Part shown: in pieces, positions 1 through 10,381 of the stretch
Position numbering within the stretch: position 1 is the first letter of the stretch
Layout of the letters: every line of letters begins with the position of its first letter
Assembly (NCBI GenBank): GCA_963969365.1
Contig: OZ017748.1
Coordinates: forward strand, 2,294,001 to 2,358,000
Origin: Asterochloris sp. CNOR1
Taxonomy: Eukaryota > Chlorophyta > Trebouxiophyceae > Trebouxiales > Trebouxiaceae
Reading direction: 5' to 3'
DNA length: 64,000 nucleotides
Translations under genes and position numbers: made by a program
The notes under the pieces: model-generated
Seen by the model: the letters and a program-made list of their open reading frames with translations, nothing else
The model's database searches: none
What the model was told of the DNA's origin: nothing

Positions 1-229
1 GGCTGTCATTCATGAAAGACGCGCAAACTGACGGAGACCTGGAAGGGTGCTGACGCATCAGTTGCCAGGATGTATGGTGGTGAGCAGGGCCACAGAGCAG
101 GACATGCATGAAGCACCTGGGGCAAAGCTGAGCTTCACGCAGACAAACATTCCTGCAGGCTGGAGCCCTGGCCTGTCCTGTGCTGCGTGAAGGAGGCAGC
201 GCTGCCAATACACGTTGAAAGCGACAGTG
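1..229. other. 3' flank of the MORN gene
   Basis: Downstream of the MORN stop on the minus strand. No further exon or other feature was recognised up to the window edge. Confidence 0.4.
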
Positions 230-1567
230 TCACAAGAGCGACAGCCGCAGCAGCCTCCTCAAAAGCTGGTGCCTGACGCCTGGCCACGCTGACCTGTTCT
301 GCATGAGGAAGAATGCGGTGCCGCTGCCGGGGGCCTGCGTCTGGGGCAGGGGGCCCAGCCACACATGCTCCCCCACCCCATTCTGAGCGTCCCCTGCCCA
401 CTGGCCACAGTATTGCTCCTGCTTCCCCCAGTGCATGAGGCCCAGGCCCTGCTTCACGTCGCCTGCCCACTCCCCCTCATAGGTGCTGCCGTCCTCGTAG
501 TGCATGACCCCGTAGCCCTGCTTCACGTCGCCCTCCCAGGCACCTGCACACCCACAAGGCGCATCGTGACATGCGTTGCTGCTTCTGCTGGATAGCAGCG
601 TACCCCTGACTCACACTGCCGGGTGTGCCCGAGCAGGGGCCGCAGAGACGCACCTGCCCAGGGGATGCTGCACAGAAAGGCTGCAATGGCTCAAGGCCCC
701 CTCCCCCACCCCACTCCAGAGAAGGCAAGAACGCACGCACACAAGCACACTTGTTGACTTTGCCAAATTAGATACCATCTACTACAAAGCGAATTGGCGG
801 GCTTCACGGGCAGCAGCCCTGCCCTCTGGCACCTGGCCACAAACAAGCAAACTGGACAGATCTGCTGCTCCCCACCTTCATAATAGACAGTGCCTGCGGC
901 ATTGTAGACAAGCTTGCCCTGCCCGTGGCGCGTGCCCTGCTGCCACTGGCCTTCATACACCGCATCGCTGGTGGAAAAGCGCATGGTGCCCTGTCCATGG
1001 CGCAAGCCGTCCTGCACCTCCCCAACGTAGGTGGCGCCGTTGGCCCAGGCCAGAGTCTGCATCAGCAGGGAATGAATGCTGAGCGAAGGCTGAGTGCGCT
1101 GCAGCCGCACACACAGCCAAATGCTGCACTACGCTGCACTGTGACACACAGAGGGTGAGCAGTGCTGCACCTGATTGCCTGCACAGGGCAGCAGCTGGCT
1201 TGTCAAACTAAGTGGTTTTTGTGCGGCTCACCCCTTGGCCAGTTGCCTTATTGGCTTGGAACTCCCCAGTGTAGCACAGCCCATCTGGCCACTTGTGCTG
1301 CCCATGCCCATGCAGCAGGCCCCTGCTGAAGGCGCCACTGTATCTGTTGCCGCTGGAGAACACTACAGTGCCCTCGCCATGAAACAAGCCATCACGGTCT
1401 CGTTCTCCCTCATAGCTGTGTGCTGTCACCTGAGCATACAGTCTAGGTCAGCAGCTCTAGAGTGCGTGTACACCCCTGCATCACTGCGCGAGCAGACTCA
1501 CCTCCTGAACCTCCGGACAGGCGACTGTAGGTGAGAGCTTGCTGACATCAGCCCAAAGGTTGCTCAT
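230..1567 (-). CDS. MORN-repeat protein (4 exons, complete)
   Basis: Four exons join in phase: 1567-1502, 1429-1232, 1056-876 and 543-230, all with GT donors and CAG acceptors, giving about 252 residues. The start is the ATG at 1567, the first exon being a short MORN-free leader of 22 codons. After it come eight MORN units of the form Y-x-G-x-W/F...G-x-G, for example YEGERDRDGLFHGEG, YVGEVQDGLRHGQG, YEGQWQQGTRHGQG, YEGAWEGDVKQGYG and YEGEWAGDVKQGLG; one of them is made across the exon 3/exon 4 junction, which supports the splice. The C-terminal 45 residues have no repeats. MORN proteins generally scaffold membranes or cytoskeletal and axonemal structures; without a second domain (no kinase or SET seen) the specific role is unknown. 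The last exon reads to TGA at 230-232. Confidence 0.85.
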
Positions 1568-1719
1568 TGAGGCTCGGCATGGCCATCAAGGCTCCAGAAC
1601 CAGACCGTTGACTCGACATGTCGCTCGCGGCTGGGAGGGACAGCAGCAGCAAAATGAATTGGCGTTCAAAGGGGTCTGAGCAACGTTGTTTGTGAGTTGT
1701 GTCCTAGGGACTGCTGCAT

Positions 1720-2660
1720 TCATCTGGTGCGCCTCTTCTGGTAGTCCTGCTGTGAAGTCCAGCGTTCATACTTGTTGTGCCTGACCTGCCCCAGGTCTGA
1801 GCCATTGATAATGTCGCAGTGTAGCGGGTGCTGACTGGGGTTGCCACTCCTGGCTCTAGCCTTCATGGCTGCCATCTGCGCAGGGTCTAGTTTCTGCAAT
1901 GGAAAAGGGGTGCTTTGAAGGCCCACACCTGAATGCCTGGGTAAGGATACATGGCACTCACCTGTGCAAGGCCGTTAGTGGTCTGCATGACATCTGCTGC
2001 CTCAAGTTGGTTAGCAAAGCTGCCCGAGTCAGACGGCCTGAAAGGCGTCTGCCTATGCTTTCCCTGCAGCCTGGCTACATCGCCAAATGAAAGCTGGGTC
2101 GTGGTCCTGCAAGGTAGGCTCATTGCATGTCATGAGTGGATGCTGTTTGGATGCTCTCACAGCCCAGCATGATAGCCTCTGCACACACCTGAAGTCTGAG
2201 GGGTAGGTCTCCTTAGGAAAACTGCACGTCTTCCCCTTTGAGCTGCAGCTGGCCTGCATGCAATGCAATGTCAGATGTCAAGGCTTTGCAAGCAATAAAC
2301 CATGGGCATCACTTTTGCACAGTCCTGCTGCTGAATGAACCCACCGCTGGGCGTGCATTCTGGGGTGGCGGGGCAAATCTCAGCTGCGCCTCTGTGTGAG
2401 CAGTGTGGTGGTTGCCAAAGACCTCTGGCATGTTGGGCTGCCAGCTCATGTTCCAGACAAAGCTGCCAGCTCCCTTGAGGGGTGTGCGCGCCGGCAGCCC
2501 GGCTGCTGCCCCTGCTCCAGGGCTGGCTCTTGCTGAATGCTCTTCAGCCTGAGCTGCTGCTGCTGCCTCCTCTGCATGGCTGCTTCCCAGGTGCCTCCAA
2601 GCTCTGGCGTGTGCCAAGCCAAACCATGGCTGTGCTGCCTGGCCATGCTGTCCTGGCATT
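1720..2660 (-). CDS. Unrecognised protein, multi-exon
   Basis: No family is recognised. The last exon runs from about 1894 to the stop at 1720-1722 and is basic (KARARSGNP, ends QKRRTR). The exon before it ends LAQ at a GTGAGT donor near 1960 and begins near 2097. A shorter upstream exon reads SFPKETYPSDFR and joins it as an Arg codon, so the peptide SDFRTTTQLSFGD is continuous across the splice. A further upstream exon near 2330-2620 reads FVWNMSWQPNMPEVFGN followed by a proline-rich stretch; its junction to the next exon and its own start were not resolved. The left boundary is firm and the right boundary is approximate. It faces the next gene head-to-head. Confidence 0.45.
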
Positions 2661-2895
2661 TAAAGTTGTGGTGGTGCAAAAGCCAAGTCCTCAGAATGCG
2701 GCTGTCAAGCTGCACCACATCAGCTTGCTGAACAGCAGGTGCCACCAATATTCATGCAGGCAGCAGCTGCTGCAACTGTGTTGTCAGCTCGCTGCTGGGG
2801 CCCAGATGGTTCAGCTGAGCACGGTGATAGCCACCTTCAAGGAGCCTCGCAGAGGGACATAGGGCCCATCTCTGCTTTTCCTTGTCACTAGCTGA

Positions 2896-3895
2896 TTGAG
2901 CTCACTGAAGGCAGGGAATGCCAAACCTAAAGTCCGTCATGGGACACAGATGACCGCTGTCAGTGCTGCTCCTCTTCCAAGAGCTGAGGTGGACCGCATC
3001 ATCGATGGGAATCTTACTGACGAATTCTGGAAGCTGATGTCGACACCTGGATACAGGGTGACTCCGTGCAGCTGGCAGCAGGTCAGTCCAGCCAGATGTT
3101 GCGCTATCAGGTTGCAGATCAGCCTCGCCCATTGGAAAATGCATCGGAAAGGGCTCAAGGTTCCTTTGCCAAGTGCAGGCACTGCAACTCTGTGCAGATG
3201 GCGGCGTGGAGGCCCTTGGCACCTTAGGACGTGCACCAGCTGATCACGTGAAATACCGCCTGTTTAGAAAGCAGGCATGACTTCCCTGCCCACCTGACAG
3301 TGCCGCCAGCTGGCACATTGCTCAGCCCTCAAGTACTCTGTGCAGGTGCTGTCAGAGTGGAAGAGCGTCCCAGATTTTGTTGTCTGTAAAGTGTTTGGAT
3401 GTCAGCCAGTTGCGTCTGAAGGTGAACGTAAACAGCTGCAGCTAGGCCCTGTCCCTGGCTACCACTCATCTTGCTCCTTGCAGGCAACAAGAAGGCAGCC
3501 CCTGACATGGCCAAGGCCTTCACAGAGCGCAAGATCGTGTTTCGTCCCAATGTGCGGCATTGGAGGGAGTGCTCTGATTCTGGCATTTGCCTCAGTGTGA
3601 CAATCTCCTCACAGACTGCAGGACTTCCCATACTTCTTTGAGGCAGGCATCACCCACGATAATGTGTGGTGCACAGAGCCGCTGGCAGAGTCAGAGCTTC
3701 GGCAGGTGCATGCCCCAGCTGACAGTTGCACCCTGGTCTGAGGCACGCCTGTCACCAGCCTGCGCGCTGCAGGTCATCTTAGCTCACATTGGCGCTCGAG
3801 AGCACACATCATTCCTGAACCCCCCTGAGCTGGCCTCCATTCCAGGGGTGTGGCACGCCCACTGTCTGTCAAGACCAGCTCAGCAAACTGAATAA
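2896..3895 (+). CDS. DUF3605-like protein (tentative)
   Basis: Five or six exons can be joined in phase. Visible segments are EVDRIIDGNLTDEFWKLMS (from about 2980), ADHVKYRLFRK (to about 3273), VLSEWKSVPDFVVCKVFG (from 3346), AAPDMAKAFTERKIVFRPN (to about 3553), LQDFPYFFEAGITHDNVW (from about 3617) and FLNPPELASIPGVWHAH (from about 3812), then TGA at 3893-3895. The patterns FPYxxEAGIxHxxVW and FLNPPELxSIPGVWHAH resemble, from memory, the conserved blocks of the uncharacterised DUF3605 family, which is mostly described in fungi; this is not certain. The 5' start is unresolved: no convincing ATG lies directly before the first exon, so translation may begin in an upstream exon. One junction (near 3276) would need a GC donor. 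It converges on the starch synthase gene, stop to stop within 34 bases. Confidence 0.5.
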
Positions 3896-3928
3896 GATGT
3901 CAAACAGGGAGGCCGACTGTCAGCATCT

Positions 3929-6895
3929 TCAAAAACATGTCTGGAGTGCTTCTTCCCACTGCTGCGCTGGAAGAGCCCAGGAACAGTCAAGGCGCATGCC
4001 ATGCTGCTGACGCCTGTGGTGCCTTTCAGAACCAAAATCGCAAATTGCAAGTTCAAGTGTTGCCAGCAGATTGCTGATGGCTGGCTTCCGCAACATGGCA
4101 TTGCTGCTTATCGCCACAGGCTCAAGCGTGTAACCGACCTGCATGTGGTGTGATGACCTTCGTTGCATCAGCTGGTCAAAATTGGGAGCTGTACAAGCTC
4201 TGTTGATGCAGTCACCTCATCGTTGACCAGGTCGGCCAGCCCGCCCGTGGCTGTGACAATGGGCACAGTGCCATAGCGCACCGCGCACATGGCAACCAGG
4301 CCGCAGGGCTCAAATCTGGATGGCATCAACAGAAAGTCGGCAGCTGCTATCAGCTGGTGGGCAATGTCTTCACTGAACTGCGTGATGCCGACAGCTTCTC
4401 CAGGGTGGGAGAGCTGCAGGCCCTTGAGGGCATGCTCCATCCAGGCCTCTCCTGCACAAGTGCGTGACACTGTGGTCAAGCCTTTTGCAGCTTGCATTGA
4501 AGTAAGCAGCACACACACAAGCGGAGCAGTTGAGAAAGGCAGAGCAACTTGGTGGGTTGTGTGCCAGTGAGCTGCCTGGCTTCCAACCTACCTTCACCCA
4601 GCATGACCAGCTGGAGGCGGGGGCGTCTGCGTGCCTCACCCCCTCCCGGCTTGGGCATGGGCCTGGGGTTCAAGATGGCCGGTGCTGCTGCCAAGATGAC
4701 ATCTGCCCCCTTCTGGTGAGCCAGCCTGCCCACAAAGGCAAAGAGGGGCACATCTGGGTCCACTGCCAGGCCATGCTGCTGCTGGAACCAGGCCTTGGCA
4801 GCAGCCTTGCCCTGCTTCACGGAGGCGGCTGTGTACTGTGCCCCGGGGCAGAGGCGTGGATCAGTGCTGGGATCCCACTCATCAAAATCGAGCCCATTCA
4901 TGATGCCCCTGCACAGCAGCGCCCTGTTGATGGGCTTGGGCCATGCACATCACTGTGAGCTGAGGGAAAAGCCGCTGCAGGTACGAGTGGCAGCAGTACA
5001 GGAGAGCTGCCCTCACTTGACTGCAGTCCCTGCCAGAACGCTGTGCAGCCCGCAGCTGAGGTGTGTATCCTCGCATATTTCCTTGGCATAGGCCTCACTC
5101 ACTGTAAGGACAAGGTCACTGGACAAAAGGGCAGCCTGCATCGCACACCCATGTGTTATGAGGCGGCAATGCAAGCTTACTGCACAAGACACGCGAGCGA
5201 CATGCAGGCTTGACATGAATGCCATGCACCTGCATCCAATTCAGTTCGGGCTGCGCTGCAGGTGTGGCCTGAGGCGAATGTGTCACCAGGGGCCTGAGTG
5301 CCGTGCTGGGCAAACAAAGCCTGGGGAAGGCTGCCTGCAGCCAGGAGGGGTAATGGTGGCAGCAGCAGGTTGCTGTCACAGCGTTGCACTGCAGGCTTGG
5401 CATCCTCATGTCAGCTGTCCATGCACACTAAGATGTACGCGTCATCTGCTCACCCGGTCAAAAAGGCCCTGGTATGCTAGGTTGTGGATGCAATAGACAG
5501 CTCTAGCGCCGCTGAGCTGGCTGGCAATGTGATGCTCAAGTTCAGCAAGGTACTTGCTGTCAGACAGGCTGGGCCGGTACACAAATGGCAACTGATCTGC
5601 TGTCTCTGGCTGCTGCAGGGGCAAGGAGGGGGGACATAGCACAGATGGGGGTTGCTGGCTGTTCATCCTGTCCAGACTGTGTTCAAGGCGAGGGATGGGT
5701 GGCGCGGCTACCATATCTACTTCTTCTGGTGGGCGGGACTGTCTCGACTGGCAGCAGTGCTTCAGGCGCAGCAGCAGAGGAGCAGTTGGCCAGTCGTTGG
5801 CCACAAAAACTAAGCGCTCCGGGCTGCCTATAAAATTGCTGGTGGTTGCCGGCAGCACCTGCTGCTGGCTAGGCCCCTGTCGCTGGCTAGGCCCCTGCTG
5901 CTGGCGAGGCACCTGCTGCCACAGTGCCTCTGCTTCTGGGTGCCGCTGCTGGCCTGCCACATGTGCAATGCCACCAACAAGCGACTGCGGCAGAGTTTGC
6001 TCCATGACGTGGGCCTGTTGATCCGCAGTGGCATGCCACAGCAGTGCCGGAGCCGCCAGGGCAGCCTGGCACAGCACGCTGTGGGCAAGGTCCAAGTCGG
6101 GGGCGCTGCCTGCGTCTGTGTAGGTGTAGGTGCCATTGAAGCTGGGCAGCTCTGCATAAAGGGGGTGGTCCACAAAGACTCGGTCCACGCCCCTGGAGGT
6201 ACAGGCAAAAAGCCTGGCGGCTGGGCCCCCATGGCACCCGCCCTGCTGTGAGCAACCTGCAAGAGAGAGCCATGTAGGTGATGTTTGCGGCCATTTGTCG
6301 TCAGCTGCAGATGTATTCTGTGGGCAGAGTCTGAAGCCAGTTGCAAAAGACAGACCCACCTGTACATGCTTCCTCAGCAGCTCCATCTTGCCTGTTAGCA
6401 GAGCTGCTGTGCTGGCATGGCAGCCACACGGGCACGCTGAAGCCTGTGTCGACTGCATCGCTGTATGCCTTGTAGCGTGGGGCCACCGTCATCACCTGGT
6501 GTCCCCTGAATCAGAGCAGGCAGTGCAGGTCTGCACCAGGACAATTCTGTCAAGGCAAAAGCAATCTCTCAGAGGTGACTTGCCTGCCAGTGAGCGCCAC
6601 GGGGAGTGCGCCCATGACATCTCCTAGGCCCCCGATCTTGCTCCATGGCGCAACCTCTGTGGCGACAAATACGATCTGCGTACATCACAGAGTTAGTTAT
6701 CTGCAGGGTTAAGAAGGCAGCACGCAGCAGGGCCAGACACCTGCACAGGGCCACCGTCTGCAAGCTTGCCTGCAAGGGCTGGTCAGGCAGGATATTAGCA
6801 ACCAGCAATCTGCTGCCTGGTCGAACACCCAGGCTTCTGCCACTGCAGCATATTCTTCTCCCTGCTGCCTCCCTGAAAAGGCAAGGCTTCAGCAT
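3929..6895 (-). CDS. Starch synthase, GT5 family, granule-bound-like, plastid
   Basis: Transfers glucose from ADP-glucose to growing alpha-1,4-glucan in the plastid. The start chosen is ATG at 6895, giving an Arg/Ser/Leu-rich transit-like leader. Exons then give [14 protein letters not shown] and [13 protein letters not shown] (ADP-glucose binding, about 6676-6610), [17 protein letters not shown] (6490), [12 protein letters not shown] (6190), LVFVANDW (5790), [14 protein letters not shown] (5490), [11 protein letters not shown] (5110), [10 protein letters not shown] (4900), [13 protein letters not shown] (4740), [19 protein letters not shown] (4310) and a C-terminal [16 protein letters not shown], which is closest to granule-bound or bacterial-type synthases. 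Stop is at 3929-3931. Oddities: the conserved His of NDWH is Pro; two low-complexity insertions flank that motif; introns 1 and 2 appear to start with GC. Assignment to GBSS versus a soluble class is uncertain. Confidence 0.88.
5859..5912. repeat. 18-bp tandem repeat, three units, inside the starch synthase gene
   Basis: Three 18-base units at 5859-5876, 5877-5894 and 5895-5912 differ at a few bases. Read on the minus strand in the synthase frame they encode a Gly-Pro-Ser-Gln-x-Gln hexapeptide repeat. The repeat lies in a Gln/Pro-rich stretch just before the FVANDW motif that other GT5 enzymes lack. Confidence 0.8.
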
Positions 6896-7136
6896 GCAAC
6901 ATCAAGCTGCACGTATCGAGCGATGAGGCTGCGGTGCATTCCTTGCCGCATGCATGCAAGATATTGGTACCAAGCCGTCCGAGTCATGCGGTCAATATGT
7001 CTTAAAAAGTTGACCTTGCCTCAATTTATGATTCTCTCTCATGCTGTAAATCTCATGCTGTGAATCTACACGTTTGAGAGGGATTCGGCTCTCTGTATCA
7101 AGCTACCCAGACTTTCTCGATCAACACGGGTCGCTC
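6896..7136. promoter_or_regulatory. Divergent intergenic region, starch synthase / SNIP1-like
   Basis: About 240 bases between two ATGs pointing away from each other. It is visibly more AT-rich than the flanking exons and contains two near-identical copies of a CTCATGCTGT(A/G)AATCT segment around 7039-7065. It must carry both promoters; no TATA box could be assigned with confidence. Confidence 0.45.
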
Positions 7137-9253
7137 ATGTCTGCTGAGAGGTTAGCCTTGGGCTCTGGTATGTCTGTGCATACTGCTGCTGCATCATCAT
7201 CAGAGCAGTGCTGACCTCTGGCCACCCCTGGCAGGCATGCATCTCGCAAGCGCTCACGCAGCAGGGAGAGGCACAGGGATGACCAGCCCAGACACAGGGT
7301 GAAGGAGGAGGACCGCCGCCACCACAGTGACCGCGACAGGCCAGAGCGCAGGGTGAAGGAGGAGCCATGGCCAGAGCAACCCCGTCATGGCTTCAAACAG
7401 GAGCCCTTCAAGCAGGAGCCTCAGCCATTTAGCAGGTCAGCCTGCACTGCTCACCATGCAGATGCATTTTGTTGCAGACACAAGCGGCCAGGCCGCATGA
7501 GAGGCAGTCCTTTGTGCCTGTACTACTGCCTCCTGATGGCTGCCTGGTTGAGTCTGCTGTGCTGGACCTTCCCCTGCGGCATTTCGTAAGCTCACCTCAC
7601 ACCTGATCGGTATGTGTCACCATGCCAGGCTGCTTCGAATGCCCAGTATCACTGTAAGAGTTTCGGCTTGGCTGCAGAGGGGAGCGACCGGGTAGGCGGC
7701 CTGATAATGAGCGGTCGGCAGGCCACGAAATCGTAGACTTGCCGCCACCCCCAGCTGCCCAGCATCACGGCCATTCTGGACCTGCCAGGCGGCGGTTTGA
7801 GCGCAGTGAAGACCTCAGCGGAATGCAGTGGGGCAAGCCAGGGCAAGGTGTGTTTTCAGCAGAGGGCGGGTGCTCAGTGCAGAAGCCCCGAGCCCCTGCT
7901 TGCCTGTGCAGGCATGCACATGTCAGCACTACATTGCCTGTCTCTGTGGTGCTGGGTGTTGGTGGCCAGGGTCAGCTTGCAGGGCAATAGAGAGCAGGCA
8001 GCAGGCGCTTTGCACACAGATGCCCTGCCGTTAATGAGTGCCACACAGCCCCTGCAGCATGCCAAGCGGCCAGCATTGCAGCCTTGGTTTGTTTCTTACC
8101 ATGCTGCTGCACGGCGGAGGTGACTGCTTGTGTGTCCCTTTCTGCAGAGGAGGAGGTGCCTGGTGGCAGGCGCAGGGAGGAGCCACCCGAGCCAGAAGCC
8201 AACTTTGAGTTATCAGGGAAGCTGGCTGCCGAAAGCAACAGGGTGAACGGTGTCGTGCTGCAGCACCAGGAGCCTCTTGAGGCGCGCAAGCCCACACACC
8301 GGTGGCGTCTCTACGTCTTCAAAGGAGGTGGGTGGGCGGCTCAGTATATACTTTGGTGCGTAGCCAAAATGGCATGAGGGTGCACAGCACCCAAACCCAA
8401 GCTGCCAGCATTGGTGTTTTGTGAGCAACTTGTTTCTCATGGGTGCTGTTTGCACTACTCAAAATCGGCTAGACAACTCCAGGTGTATCTGGAAGCCAAC
8501 TGTGAGGTTGTCGAGAAGCTTGTCACTGATGCACAGCACACGCAAAGCACAGCAAAGCCTTTGAGCAACCATTAGACTGTGGACTGGCAACATCATCTGC
8601 ACCTCATCACCAACTGGCAGATGGGCACGCCTGCAGGGGAGCCAATGGGGGAACCTCTGTACATCCATAGGCAAAGCTATTACCTCATCGGGCGTGAGCG
8701 CAGGGTGGTGGACATTGCCACCGACCACCCCTCCTGCAGCAAGCAGCACGCTGTCTTGCAGTTCAGGTGGGTGACGCTGCTGTAGCACGATGACTGGGGA
8801 TTGCCGTGAGCAAAGCGTCCGCCCACTTTTCTTGTGAGCTGCCTCATCGTTGCCCTTTGAGCAGGGGGTCTGCACGCAGCATCCCTCCCCCACCTGGATG
8901 TCCTTATTATCACTGTCAAGGCCACGTCAGCGGAGCTGCCCTCCACGCTGCTGCAGACTGACCGAGGTGCAGGGCGTTGCAAGCGTGCGCCCCTACATCA
9001 TGGACCTGGGCAGCGTCAATGGCACCTGGCTAAATCGGGAGCGCATTGAACCCGAGCGCTACCTGCAGCTGCTTGAACAGGCACGCTGTTGCCCCTGCTG
9101 GGATGTGTGAGTTGCCAGACAATGTGTCCAATCGTTGCTCCAGTGAGATTGAGGATGCGCCCTGCTGCTGTGCAGGACATGCTGAAGTTTGGCAACAGTA
9201 GTCGAGAGTATATACTGTTACATGACAAGTCACAGGGGGGGACAGACGCTTGA
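7137..9253 (+). CDS. DDL: FHA-domain RNA-biogenesis protein, DAWDLE/SNIP1 family
   Basis: SNIP1/DAWDLE proteins bind Dicer-like proteins or spliceosomal partners through a C-terminal FHA domain and act in small-RNA and pre-mRNA processing in the nucleus. Exon 1 is only 14 bases (7137-7150, M-S-A-E plus two bases); exon 2 starts at 7235 and completes an Arg codon, opening an RS/RE-rich tail (SRKRSRSRERHRDD) with repeated R-V-K-E-E and F-K-Q-E-P motifs. Later exons give LEARKPTHRWRLYVFKGG, EPMGEPLYIHRQSYYLIGRE, VVDIATDHPSCSKQHAVLQF and PYIMDLGSVNGTWLNRERI, the complete FHA core including the GR-E, S-x-x-H and N-G-T motifs, then DMLKFGNSSREYILLHDKS. Stop is TGA at 9251-9253. The domain order and spacing match the family. 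It converges with SEM1, 46 bases away. Confidence 0.9.
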
Positions 9254-9299
9254 CTGCCTTGATGCCCCAGACTTTGAAAGCTGATTCTGATTGATGCGT

Positions 9300-9608
9300 T
9301 TACTTCTTGCTGTAGTAATGCTTCTGCAGCTGCTCTTGCAGCTGGGCTGCAAAGTTGTCATTGCCGCTGGTGTCATCCCAGTCAGCCTCCCAGAGGGCAG
9401 GGTTGGAGGGGAGCGTCTGGCTGTCATCCCAGTCTGCACAGTAGGGAGACATTGTGGAGAAAGCTGTCCCAACACAAGCAAGAAGCCACCTCCTGCCTGC
9501 CAACACACCTTTGTCCTCAAACTCCTCAAACTCATCGTCCTCCTCTAAAGCCTTGCCCTGCTGCTGCTTATTGGCGTCAGGCTTCTGCTGTGCTGTGTCT
9601 TCAACCAT
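9300..9608 (-). CDS. SEM1: 26S proteasome subunit SEM1/DSS1
   Basis: A small acidic subunit of the proteasome lid that is also a partner of BRCA2 and of the TREX-2 complex in other eukaryotes. Two exons, 9608-9509 (100 bases) and 9433-9300 (134 bases), join within an Asp codon to give 77 residues. The start is the internal ATG at 9608 (MVEDTAQQK) rather than the upstream in-frame CTG. The diagnostic parts are the acidic run EEDDEFEEFEDKDWDD in the first half, a second tryptophan motif EADWDD, and the amphipathic tail NFAAQLQEQLQKHYYS. The spacer between the two Trp-Asp motifs (SQTLPSNPALW) is rather ordered for the family, but length and layout are typical. The call is firm. Confidence 0.93.
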   Translation of the reverse strand: MVEDTAQQKPDANKQQQGKALEEDDEFEEFEDKGVLAGRRWLLACVGTAFSTMSPYCADWDDSQTLPSNPALWEADWDDTSGNDNFAAQLQEQLQKHYYSKK

Positions 9609-10381
9609 TGCCTGGCTCTGCAAACAGCCTAATTTCTCATCGGATGCTCATCACTGAGAGATGCAGATCAGCAGCCCAGCTCACCTTGCTGGCAACCGTC
9701 AGCTGCTGCTGTGCGAGGAGCCTGTTGTTGCTGGCTGCACCTGGTGATTCCACTTCCCAGATTGATGGGGGGACCCCAACCTGAGGCACGGATAGCTCGG
9801 ACAAGCGGGCTAGACGTTGACTTTCAATTGATTTGCTAAGGCAACACAGTGTGCAAAAATGGCAGAGCTCAGATTGACGTCTGCTCTGCAGAAGCCCCCT
9901 CTCAAAACACAAGTTGAGACGGACTGCTACACTTTGGAGGCCAGACATGAGAGGCATGCCCCCTCTGCTCAGCAACAGCCATGGAAATGATGCAGCACAT
10001 CTTGCTGCATTGCCGCCAGCTGATGATACAACACGCACAGAATCCTGATCCAGCAGCCAATTTGACAGACTTCTGTGCTGGCCACTCCTCAATGTCGCAT
10101 GTGCGCGTGCAGCGTTGTTACATAACTGCCGTGTCCGCTTTGTTACCTTGCATCGTCGGTCCCGTGCACGTTGTTTTGGACCCTGGACTTGGATTGATTC
10201 AACTCTCATTGCAGAGGACTGACAAAAAAATGAGCATGGCCATGCAGACCAGAGGGGGTCATCCATCTGCGTTGTTAGAGTCTTCCTCTTCGATGCCTGC
10301 TTCAAATCTGCATAGCAGTGAACATGCCTCTTATGCACAGTCCAGAGGTGTGCAGTGCACACAAAGCACAGCAGACCAAAG
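9609..10381. other. Gap between SEM1 start and pinin end
   Basis: Both neighbours are on the minus strand. This stretch should hold the SEM1 promoter and 5' UTR and the pinin 3' UTR. A minus-strand open frame crosses all of it, but no exon with conserved protein character was seen. Confidence 0.4.

Noticed and set aside
5442-6458. One 338-codon frame taken as a single exon of the starch synthase
   Set aside because: The part to about 6250 is coding, but the upstream part is in the wrong frame for the [12 protein letters not shown] exon, so the exon must be shorter.
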